DNA of 64,000 nt from Clarkia xantiana subsp. parviflora. Taxonomy: Eukaryota; Streptophyta; Magnoliopsida; Myrtales; Onagraceae. The notes beneath the pieces are model-generated. The model was not told the origin of the DNA and made no database searches. It worked only from the letters and a program-made list of their open reading frames with translations. Each line of letters begins with the position of its first letter. The first letter of the stretch is position 1. The DNA lies in assembly GCA_036873135.1 (NCBI GenBank), contig JAPTYO010000013.1, positions 22,689,901 to 22,753,900 of the forward strand, given 5' to 3'. The translations under genes were made by a program, and so were the position numbers. Of this stretch, positions 44,066 to 53,348 are shown piece after piece.

Positions 44066-44490
44066 AAGCCAATGCGCGTATCAAAGTCAACGCGCGTATC
44101 AACATCAATGCGCGTATCAAAGTCAACGCGCGTATCAAAGTTAACGCGCGTATCAACATTAATGCGCGTATCAAAGTTAACGCGCGTATCAACATCAATG
44201 CGCGTATCAAAGTTAACGCGCGTATCAACATTAATGCGCGTATCAAAGTTAACGCGCGTATCAACATCAATGCGCGTATCAAAGTCAACGCGCGTATCAA
44301 AGTTAAACACGCGTATCAACATCAATGCGCGTATCAAAGTTAACGCGCGTATCAACATTAATGCGCGTATCAAAGTCAACGCGCGTATCAAAAGTCAACG
44401 CGCATATCAAAAGCCAACGCGCATAGCCAAAGTCAACGCGCATAGCCAAAGTCAACGCGCGTAGCAAAAGTCAACGCACATAGCAAAGTT
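44066..44490. repeat. 18-bp minisatellite of element C
   Basis: About 22 copies alternating gcgcgtatcaaagtcaac and gcgcgtatcaacatcaat, then diverging to gcgcatagccaaagtcaac. It lies directly upstream of the antisense ATG, in the position of the 21-bp array of B. Because 18 is divisible by 3, long repetitive open frames appear in several frames; these are not taken as genes. Confidence 0.92.
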
Positions 44491-45098
44491 GGTACGTGCG
44501 GTAAAAAGGATCAACATCTCAAGAAGCTATCATGCAAGCGACGTGGCTAATACGACGAACCGCGAAGAGCAAATACAACAAACGGCTACTCCTTGATGAT
44601 AAGGACCAAAGGAGTAATGCACCTACGGGTACTTACGGTATACTCCACCCTCTTCTAAGTATTTATCTCTACATACATGATTACTTTGACATTGCACGTA
44701 TCAAACTTGTCATCATACGCGTATGATTCCATATCGCATGATTCATATTTCGGTAATCACTTAGTTGTTTTAGAAGCGTACGGTTTCTATTTCTTGCACT
44801 ACGTAATTATGATCTTGCCGTGTCCATTACCTATACATGCGTATTGATAGAGGCATGCTCGCATAATATATTATCAATTGTCTATGTCTCCGACGATAAC
44901 CATACTTGCGCATATACATTTCCTATTGCACTAACCATGATGATAGGAAACAAAGTCATTCGGTCGGAAAATCAAACGACGGACGAAATCAAGATGCTTG
45001 CGTCCGACCAACGATCAAAACTGAAAGGTTAGCGTTAAACTCAAATTGGACAAATATCCTAACTTAAAATAGATTCAAGAAAGGTTCTAAACCGTTAC

Positions 45099-45114
45099 TT
45101 GACTCGGGGGCAAG
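45099..45114 (+). other. polypurine tract of element C
   Basis: ttgactcgggggcaag abuts the 3' LTR start TGATGG, identical to that of element B. Confidence 0.8.
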
Positions 45115-45904
45115 TGATGGATAAATGTCCAATTCGGGTTCGTATTTACATTTCGGGCCTCGTAAACGTGTCAAAAATTACATCTCGGTTTAAAAACATC
45201 TCCTACGGTGTCAAAACGGTCCGGAAGCGCATTTACGCGCGTCCGGACCGGACCTCCGGGTTGCGTAAAGCAATCCGGACGTCCGGATTGCATTGCAACC
45301 CGGACCTCCGGGTTGCGCGGCAATCCGGACCTCGCCGAATTGCCCAAATTCGACGAGGTCCGGATTGCCCTACGGATATCGCGCGAATACCGTATCCGCG
45401 ATTACCGTTGCGTGTAGAGAAGTCAAGTTCGCACATTACCAATATGGATGACGGTTACCGCATGATCTTGAACCGTCATCAAACCGCTCTAAAACCGGGT
45501 CCGGTCCCAAGAAAGCCTATAAATAGGAGGTCTTGGCCACCCATTTGGACACATTCTCTCATTTGCCCAACTTTGGTATTTTGAGCTCTGACTTCTCTCT
45601 AGAAATATTCTCTCTCTAGAAATTACCTTTTTGCCCTTATAGTGACTTAAGCATCGGAGAGGGCTCCGCTAGCACCACCCCCCCCCTCTCCGTGCTAGCA
45701 TTGGTCCTTGGTGCAGGATCCGACGCTTGAGACACAACCTTACCGAGTCACAACCTTACCGAGTCACAGCCATACCGAGACACAATCCTCATACGGGAGC
45801 AAGTCTGAACACTCGTCAGTGGCCCAACCTTCGCCCGACGGAAGGATCACAGCCCGCACAACCAGAGACGCATCCTCACGACCTTGTTCAATCCGGACGC
45901 AACA
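45115..45904 (+). repeat. 3' LTR of element C (790 bp)
   Basis: Same ends as the 5' LTR. It differs by a longer CCGGA-rich block in U3, a much shorter poly-C tract and a small indel near 45765. Equal length is coincidental. Confidence 0.93.
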
Positions 45905-45909
45905 CTCCG

Positions 45910-46338
45910 CGTATCTCGCCCACGCTCCGCGTATCTCGGGCACACCCTGCGTATCTCGGGGGAGGTTATCTGTATCTCAACCGTTTCCCCACTACTCTAT
46001 TTAGTAGGCGGGTTTCTTGGTCTTATCCTCTGATCACAAGTCCCAATCCATATCGGGGACTCCAGAGTTATCTCATTCTAGGTCACCACCCAGGACCCCT
46101 CGTCCCACGGGACAGGGCCAGCTTTCTCGGGGCTTTATTATCGGGGCCTTCTCAAAGGCATATCGGGGCCTACTCAGAGGCTTCTCGTCAGGAGCATTCA
46201 GCTCATATATCGGGATCTATCTCGTCGGGACCCTTCATATTGGGCTTCTGGACCTTCCAGGTCTTTCACAAGGCCCACTGGGCTTACCCGCCGTTTATTG
46301 GCTGTTAACGGGGCTAACAATATCATCGGAACCCATCA
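45910..46338 (-). repeat. 5' LTR of element D, inner continuation
   Basis: Resumes the D LTR after element C and its TSD, and ends CGGAACCCATCA. TSD ggatg follows at 46339. Confidence 0.93.
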
Positions 46339-46899
46339 GGATGGAGGAAATTAAACATTAGAATCGTAAAGATTTGAGGAGTTTGGGGTTGAACAATGTG
46401 TTTATTGAGACTTTATTTAATGTAGTGTCATGTGTGGTATTGTTATTGTGTGTCGACAGTTGAGTGTTGAGTCACTTGAGTGTTATGTTTGAGACTTTGA
46501 GTTTGAGTTTCATTTTGATGAGAGTCTTTAATTTGATGATTGGATTAGCTAACTGTGGTCTTAGGTGGTATGTATTGACTTTTTATGAAGGTAGTATTTT
46601 ATTTACGTCATTGAAGTTTGAAAATGCAACAAGCAGCCAGCGCCCAGCCTGCCAGTTCCTTGATTCCTTCTCTGGTCTGCGGCTGGACAGTTTTGAACCG
46701 GGTTGAACCGGATTGGACCGGTCGAACCGGAAACCGGCCACCTGGCCGGTTCAAGGCCCGATCCGGTTTTCAAAACACTGGCTATGAGTGCTGATGGAAA
46801 TGTTATAGGTGTCTTGGAAGTAAATTTCTTAAACTTACACACGAGATATTTTTTCCTTTTTTTTTTGTTATAACTATTGAATAAAATATCAAACCTCGC

Positions 46900-46923
46900 G
46901 CAATGCGCGGTGCAAATGTCTAA
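46900..46923 (+). other. Helitron-type 3' end
   Basis: Hairpin cgcgcaatgcgcg followed by gtgcaaatgtCTAA and T. The adjoining TCTAATATAATATAATTTAG resembles a Helitron 5' start, so two Helitron ends may abut here. Confidence 0.5.
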
Positions 46924-47155
46924 TATAATATAATTTAGATACCACCTAGGCTATTAATTACTAGAGTGTTTAGATTGTTGCCACATCATCTATCTATATT
47001 CTGATTGGCTCATATTTCTTAATTTTTTTTTTTTGCTAAATAATATCTCTTAATTAAGATACATGATATTAAGAGATTTTTAATTAAGAGATTCTACCGT
47101 TTTCTCTCTTTGAGAAAAAAACGTTTTCTCTCTTAATTGAGATATATTATACAAA

Positions 47156-49172
47156 TCTATATCTATATATTATATAATTTAGATGCAATTTTGGATAGGT
47201 TGCTTAAAAAGTTGTCATGTCATCATTAAGTAATTTCATTGGTTTATCTCCAAAATTATCTATTTAAATATACAATTCTTATTTTTCTTTTATTATCATT
47301 TATTTTGGTGGTTACTTTTACATTATTAGTAATAAAATTCACCGTTTCAGTTGTCATAATTTCACCGTTTCGAATTATTAATCTTACACCGTTTCAATCT
47401 TTAAATTCTAAATAAGAATACATTGTGTAGTTATCAAATGCATTATGTTTTTTAGGCTTATATTTGTGCTGATTTGTGGTGATTGATAGAAGATTTTACA
47501 GTTTGTGAAAAATTAGTTGGAGGTGAATGTGCTCAAGAGTATAGATCAATTATATTATTAGGCTATTTGTTTGGTAGCCATGTCATCACGGAGTAATTTC
47601 ATTGGTTCATCTCCAAAATTATCTATTTAAATATAAAATTCTCATTTTTCTTTTGTTGTCATTGTTTATTGGGTTAATAGGTGTTTTGGTCAATGATGTT
47701 TGACAACTTTTGGGTTTTGGTCAATGATGTTTTTTTTACCTAGTTTTGGTACCATATGTTTGCACATTTTTTCTAGTTTTGGTCTAATCGTTACATTCCG
47801 TCCATTTTTTTGACATTTACAAGTCACGTGATCCACTCTAAACTTTCCATTTTGTTCAATTTAGTCCCTCTAATATTTTCCTAACCTTTTTTGTGTTCAA
47901 TTTAGTCCCAAAGTTTCAAAAATTCAATTGGACCTATTGTCCAATTTGGGTCAATTTTGAAACTTCGGGACTAAATTGAACAAAAAAAAGGGTTAAGAAA
48001 GTATTAGAGGGACTAAATTTAAAGTTTAGAGTGGATCACGTGACTTGAACATGTCAAAAAATGGACGGAATGTAACAGTTTGACCAAAACTAGAAAAAAT
48101 CTGCAAACATATGATACCAAAACTAGGTAAAAAAAACATCATTGACCAAAACCCAAAAATTGTCAAACATCATGGACCAAAAGACCTGTTAACCCTTGTT
48201 TATTTTTGCGGTTACTTTATTATTGATTTGTGAAATTGTTTTGATAAAGATGAAATTTTGCGGTTTGTGAAATATTGGTTGGAAATGAATGTGCTTAAGA
48301 ATATAGATCGATTGTATAGTGTTTTGTTTAATAGATAATAGGGATTCACTGTCATATGTCGGAGTAGTCACTCTAAGGTTTGGACATATGTATTAACGAC
48401 GTTGAATGTATATGGTTAATATTGATTCTAATGTAAATTAACTATTCTTTTTAATTCACTAATATATGAAGCTGTTTTCTTATATATATAAATTTGTAGT
48501 GGGTATATGATAAATCATATTCATTCATGATGTTTTAGGTTTTCTCTTTATAAAAGATAACATCTACATTGCATTAGAATGATCGGTCTGAACATGACAA
48601 TCTCAATTATACAGCAACTCTCATATTAGTATTTAATTTAAATATTATATTTGAATGTAGGTTTATTTTACTTTTCCTAATTAGTTATTGTAGTTGGCCA
48701 AAAAATAATAATAAGTTGTTGTAGGTTTATAAACTTTGACGATTATGACAGTCTATAAAAAAAATGCACTGTCATGGTAGAAGTAGTCTATTCTTTCAAA
48801 TTCATGATCAATGTTTGCATCTTATGGTTTTTATTATTTTAATAATTTAGTTGCTACAACAATTAAGTACACTATTGTAGTACTTTTACTATTTGTGCCT
48901 TATATATATATTTTGTGAATATAATATCTTTACTATAATAATATTTATTGGTTTATCTAATCGATAATCAACATTTTTTTTCTATATAGAACGAATAAAA
49001 TTACTTTTTATATATATATATCTATTAAATTAATTTTCATATTTTCTTTTTTGTAATAATACTTCAATTAATAATTATTTTTTTTACAAATACATCATAA
49101 ATTTATACATAATCTCAAAATAATATTTATATAAAATACTCAACCCGCGCGGTGCGCGGGGAAAATGGCTAG
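47156..49172 (+). mobile_element. non-autonomous Helitron hosting a MULE
   Basis: Starts TCTATATCTATATATTAT after A and ends with hairpin cccgcgcggtgcgcggg, gaaaatggCTAG, then T. Internally a segment of about 350 bp (47203-47560) is directly repeated (47566-47670 plus 48196-48330), and the second copy is interrupted by the MULE. No Rep/helicase was found. Assignment rests on the ends and AT-rich sequence. Confidence 0.65.
47671..48195. mobile_element. palindromic Mutator-like (MULE) element, 525 bp
   Basis: Almost the whole element is an inverted repeat, from GGGTTAATAGGTGTTTTGGT to the complementary end gacctgttaaccc. A perfect 9-bp TSD ttgtttatt (47662-47670, 48196-48204) fits Mutator-like transposition. 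Non-coding. Confidence 0.9.
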
Positions 49173-49329
49173 TCAATAAATAAATTAGAACATATAAATG
49201 AAGGACTACACATACAAAATAATATGCAATATTTATAAAATATCATATGCGTAATTAATACATAATATAAATTCAAACATCTATTAAAGATAATATAAAC
49301 CCCGCGCAATGCGCGGGGCAAATATCTAG
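48205..49329. other. AT-rich noncoding DNA with a second Helitron 3' end at 49326-49329
   Basis: No gene is seen. At 49301-49319 the hairpin ccccgcgcaatgcgcgggg, then caaatatCTAG and T, mark another Helitron terminus. Its 5' partner could be 46919, making the 47156-49172 Helitron nested within it. Confidence 0.5.
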
Positions 49330-49716
49330 TATAAAATAAAATAGGGAGACTTTGTCCTCATAAGTATGTGAACTTGTAAATGATGTTGAATAACATTATT
49401 TTTAAAAGTAATGTAGTAATAATAGTGTGCGTTTCTATCATGTTCCACAAACACCATGAATGTTTTTTTTTTTTCTACTGCACTAAAGGTGACCCTAGAA
49501 GATAATTGTTATTAGTAATAATGTGATGCAAATTTGAGGCGTAGTTAAAAAAATCACACTTTTAAACTTTACATTTGTTACTATTAAATCCTACTCAGTG
49601 TAAAAAATACAAACTATGGTGCTTGTAGAACATGATAGAAACTCTCCCTAATATCGTTATACCTAAACAATAAATTTTCATGAGAATTTTCAAATAAATT
49701 AATGGAATAATAATAA
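49330..49716. other. AT-rich noncoding stretch
   Basis: No gene or clear element was seen. It ends in the TSD taataataa of the next element. Confidence 0.5.
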
Positions 49717-51034
49717 GGGTTAAAGGTACTTTTGGTGCCACATGTTTGACCTGTGTAGGTTTTTGGTGCCATATGTTTCATTTTGTAGGATTTTGGTGCC
49801 ATATGTTTGAGAGGTTGTATGTTTTTGGTATTTCCGTTAGTCAACAGTTAGTTTGACCGTTAAATACTTTTATTTTGTTCAATTTAGTCCTCAAATTTAT
49901 ATTTCTAATATTTAATATTTACAATTTAGTCCTTATTGTTTGTTCAAGTCACCGTCCAAGGCCGCCGGCCACCACCCACCACCTCCAAGGCCGCCGACCG
50001 CCACGAAACGGGCCGGCCACCACCCCACGGCACCGGCCACCACCGCTTGGGGCCAAAAACCACCCCAATTGGTGGTGGCCACCTCAATTGGGGCCGGCCA
50101 CCACCAATTGGTGGTGGTTACGGCCCCAATCGGGGACGGCCACCACCACTGGTGGTGGCTACGGCCCCAATCGGGGCCGGCCACCACCAGTAGTGGTGGC
50201 TACAGCCCCAATCGGGGCCGGCCACCACCAATTGGTGGTGGGTACAGCCCCAATCGGGGCCGGCCACCACCAGTTGGGGCCGCCGGCCCCGATTGGAGCC
50301 CTCTGTGCCCCCAATCGGGACCGGCGGCCCCAATTGGTGGTGGCCGGCCCCGATTGGGGCTGTACCCACCACCAATTGGTGGTGGCCGGCCCCGATTGGG
50401 GCTGTAGCCACCACCACTGGTGGTGGCCGGCCCCGATTGGGGCTGTAGCCACCACCACTGGTGGTGGCCGGCCCCGATTGGGGCTGTAGCCACCACCACT
50501 GGTGGTGGCCGGCCCCGATTGGGGCTATAGCCACCACCACTGGTGGTGGCCGGCCCTGATTGGGGCCGTAGCCACCACCAATTGGTGGTGGCCGGCCCTG
50601 ATTGGGGCCGTAGCCACCACCAATTGGTGGTGGCCGGCCCCAATTGGTGGTGGCCACCTCAATTGGGGCCGGCCACCACCAATTGTGGTGGTTTTCGGCC
50701 CCAAGCGGTGGTGGCCGGTGCCGTGGGGTGGTGGCCGGCCCGTTTCGTGGCGGTCGGCGGCCTTGGAGGTGGTGGGTGGTGGCCGGCGACCTTGGACGGT
50801 GACTTGAGCAAACAATAAGGACTAAATTGTAAATATTAAATTTTAGAAATATAAATTTGAGGACTAAATTGAACAAAATAAAAGTATTTAACGGTCAAAC
50901 TAACTGTTGACTAACGGAAATACCAAAAACATACAACCTCTCAAACATATGGCACCAAAAACCTACAAAACGAAACATATGACACCAAAAACCTACACAG
51001 GTCAAACATGTGGCACCAAAAGTACCTTTAACCC
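49717..51034. mobile_element. MULE-type inverted-repeat element with GC-rich palindromic array (1318 bp)
   Basis: The ends GGGTTAAAGGTACTTTTGG and ccaaaagtacctttaaccc are perfect inverted repeats, with a 9-bp TSD taataataa at 49708-49716 and 51035-51043. The arms include ttgttcaatttagtcc-type DNA. The centre (about 49965-50805) is a GC-rich array of ccaccaccaattggtggtgg and ggccccgattggggc units that is itself palindromic overall. Proline-rich open frames of 155-252 codons on both strands arise from the repeat and are not taken as genes. Confidence 0.9.
49965..50805. repeat. GC-rich tandem array of short palindromes
   Basis: Roughly 60-bp and shorter units built from the palindromes caccaccaattggtggtg and ccggccccgattggggc, inverted about the middle near 50320. 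Composition contrasts sharply with the AT-rich flanks. Confidence 0.85.
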
Positions 51035-51333
51035 TAATAATAACTTAAATTTACAACTCAAACCTAAACAATACGTGATTAGCGCGAACATTATTTGGTT
51101 ATTACGTGCATTTTCAGTGAAGGGAAGTGGATCACATTGCCCTTTTTACCAAACAAAAAAAGTGAAAAACATAGCCAAGTGGGAAGTGCAAATTATAAGG
51201 ATCTAATTTTTCAAATTTAAAACTAAAGGTTCAATGATCCTTATATTCTAAACAGAAGGGTCATTTCCCTAGGAAAAAGAACGCTAACATGGCGGGTACC
51301 AATCACCATCGTCTTCTTCCACCAGATTTTTGC

Positions 51334-51342
51334 TTTAAATAA
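51334..51342 (+). promoter_or_regulatory. probable TATA-like element of villin gene
   Basis: tttaaataa followed by CT-rich pyrimidine patches (tctgtctctttctctctctg), a common plant core-promoter/leader layout. The start site is not determined. Confidence 0.4.
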
Positions 51343-51359
51343 CGTCCGTCTCTGTCTCT

Positions 51360-51604
51360 TTCTCTCTCTGATCTGTAAAATAATTCTCCGATCCCTTCAT
51401 TTGCAAGCTCGACTCCGATCATCGCAAACTCATTCGCCACACTTTCTCCTTTTCTTCTGCTACTCCATTTCCCAAAAAAGTTGGAGAGAGGGAAGCTTCA
51501 CGGAAACTGCGCCATCATCATCAATTCAACTTTTCGATTTTCCAGCTCCGCTCCATTTCTTCCTATCATCGGTGCATCCGACTTTCATAGAACAAGTTCT
51601 TCAG
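51360..51604 (+). other. villin 5' UTR exon 1 (approximate)
   Basis: Pyrimidine-rich leader ending at a donor, tcttcag/gtacgt, at 51604. The next exon probably begins at 53307 after ggaatttcag and carries the start codon. The left edge is approximate. Confidence 0.5.
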
Positions 51605-53306
51605 GTACGTCCGGATGATTCTCTAATCCTCTCTTCATATCAATTCTTCTATTCAGGCTTCAATTCAACTTTGCATGCTTAAATCTAGATCCTTCTTATG
51701 GAATAATGGTGGATGATTTGCTTGTCCTTTTCGTTTCCTAATGATTGACGATCGATGATTTTCGTTTTCTGATTGATGTTGATGTTGATGTTGATGTTGA
51801 TGTTGATGTTAGCTACTAGCTTTTCTGTTTCAATATTTTGATCAGATCAAGCTTCTTCTCATTCTTGATTTCAACGCGATGATTTAGTGCCGCCTGCACA
51901 AGAAAAGGGCTAATATGTATAGGAATCTCGCATAACCTGGAGCTGTGTATAGGAATAATTTTGAGAATATGCAGAGCCGTATTTTAGAATGTTCTGAGTG
52001 TTTCTTTAGTTCAGTAGCTTAAATGGCCCGCTATCTGCAACTTCAGTGAGTTTCATGGGTGATCCATAGGAGCTGCCTGAGAGCTACATGTCTCTTCTTC
52101 CATGGTTATTAACTTATCATGGATGAGCAACTGTTTGATGGGGACTCTTATATTTGTCAATAGCTGCTTTGGAACTTCACATATTGGGTCCCCTATTACT
52201 CTCAAGCGGGAAAATAGACAAAAAAAACCAACTAGAAAAAATGTTGCATTATTTTTACTCCAACTATTAAAAAATATTTAGTACTGCTCCGACTCCCGAG
52301 GATGCTGGTATTGCCCTTGATTAGTTCTTGTAATGGGACAAGAAGATTACGTGAAAAATGTGTGCCTGTCCTGCTGTCCATTAGCATGTACGAGCATTTT
52401 GCTAGAGGATTGTTGCAAAGTTAGGATTCATAAATTTGCTCCCAGACTTGAGGCTTGCAGTGGCATTTGGCGTGACCACAGGAATTATACGTGGGATGAG
52501 GTTGAATTTGGCCAAAAGTGTTGTTAAAGGCGAGCCACTCATCGCCTGAGGCGAGGCACGCAGAGGGTCCTCTGCCTCGTTGTGGCTCAGGCGTCACCGT
52601 AAGAATAAATTATTATTTTTCCCAACCTATAACTTTCTAGAGTTAAATAATTTAATTATAAAGTAAAAAATAGACAAAATTAATAGAATACTAAGGTTTG
52701 GACTGTAGGTCTCTTTTTTTCTACATCTCTTATTTTTCTACATCTCTCATTTATGCTATTAGGTGGTTCAATATCTACCTAATTATGTAAATAACCTACT
52801 ACATTAGGTTAGCTGATTTCTTCTCTTTTCTCTTTGATAACAATTTTCATTTGATCATTCTAGATGGTATTTGCAGTAGATGTTATCATTGTTTTTAATA
52901 GTATAACCCTATATCTAAGTAAGTGCGCCTATTTTAATGAGGCGCTCGCCTCGTGTGCGCCTCAAATTTGAGGCGATATTCAGCGCCTCAGCGCGCCTTA
53001 GGCTTTTGACAACGCAAGGCTAAACCAGTTGTAACTATATGGTCAACCAATATTATGGAAATAGGTTCTATAAGTCCTTTTAATTGGCTCTTCAATCTGT
53101 ATCATAATGTGATGATCTATACCTTATAAGCCATGCAACTCCTAGCTTTTCAGCAGAATCATGTGCTGTTGCACTGTGTTCCTTATGCTATTTTTTACCT
53201 TTAATTTTTATGTTAACCATTTTCTGCCAATTTATCTCTGTACCTCTCAAATGTGCAATTTCATTGAACTGACTACTTTTAGTTGTTTGCTCTGCTGGAA
53301 TTTCAG
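51605..53306 (+). other. villin long first intron, with a MITE and a (GATGTT)n microsatellite
   Basis: No coding sequence is seen. A hexanucleotide (gatgtt)n lies near 51775-51810. A MITE-like insert at 52520-53013 is listed separately. Long 5'-UTR introns are common in plant actin-cytoskeleton genes (general knowledge). Confidence 0.5.
52520..53013. mobile_element. MITE-like insert in villin intron 1 (about 494 bp)
   Basis: The ends gttgttaaaggcgagcc and ggcttttgacaac are imperfect inverted repeats, each next to ggcgcctcag/gcctgaggcgaggc GC-rich subterminal repeats; the interior is AT-rich. No clear TSD was found. Confidence 0.6.
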
Positions 53307-53348
53307 ACTCAACTGTAGGAAAAACACGTATAGAAGCGCTTCTGCAAG

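Larger units (their letters stand above)
35571..45904 (+). mobile_element. Tat-like retrotransposon C: gag, protease, second gag; no pol
   Basis: 10,334 bp with LTRs at 35571-36360 and 45115-45904 and a perfect TSD ctccg at 35566-35570 and 45905-45909, inserted in the 5' LTR of D. Plus-strand order: LTR, PBS, gag, protease, gag-like module (stop at 39538-39540), noncoding DNA with 66-bp repeats, antisense gene (minus strand, 44002-41653), 18-bp minisatellite, polypurine tract, LTR. No RT, RNase H or integrase is present anywhere. LTR ends, PBS and PPT match element B. Confidence 0.93.
24422..46338 (-). mobile_element. Tat-like LTR retrotransposon D with gag-pol and antisense gene, hosting element C
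   Basis: TSD ggatg at 24417-24421 and 46339-46343. The 3' LTR is 24422-25158; the 5' LTR is 35264-35570 plus 45910-46338, split by C. Removing C leaves about 11.6 kb. Minus-strand order: 5' LTR, PBS, gag, protease, RT, dual RNase H, integrase, repeats, antisense gene (plus strand), polypurine tract, 3' LTR. It is a different family from A-C by LTR sequence. Pol has one nonsense codon, one frameshift and an insertion in integrase. Confidence 0.93.
23073..46780 (+). mobile_element. decayed hAT element carrying transposase 3' exons, split by element D
   Basis: The left end CAGTGTTATCAGAACCGGAT and the right end ATCCGGTTTTCAAAACACTG (46761-46780) are related termini with CCGG-rich subterminal repeats. 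Without D it is about 1.8 kb and retains only the C-terminal transposase exons, so it is a deletion derivative. No matching 8-bp TSD is seen (aattttcc against gctatgag), so the pairing of the two ends is inferred. Confidence 0.6.

Noticed and set aside
43110..44300. Long minus-strand open frame starting with repeated IRALTLIRALM units
   Set aside because: The N-terminal repeat is translation of the 18-bp minisatellite. The real antisense gene more likely starts at the ATG at 44002.
44000..44464. Plus-strand repetitive open frame (RVSKSTRVST units)
   Set aside because: It is another frame of the same minisatellite, kept open because 18 is a multiple of three.
49875..50876. Several proline/glycine-rich open frames of 99-252 codons on both strands
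   Set aside because: They come from a palindromic GC-rich repeat, so both strands read alike. No start context or independent homology was seen.
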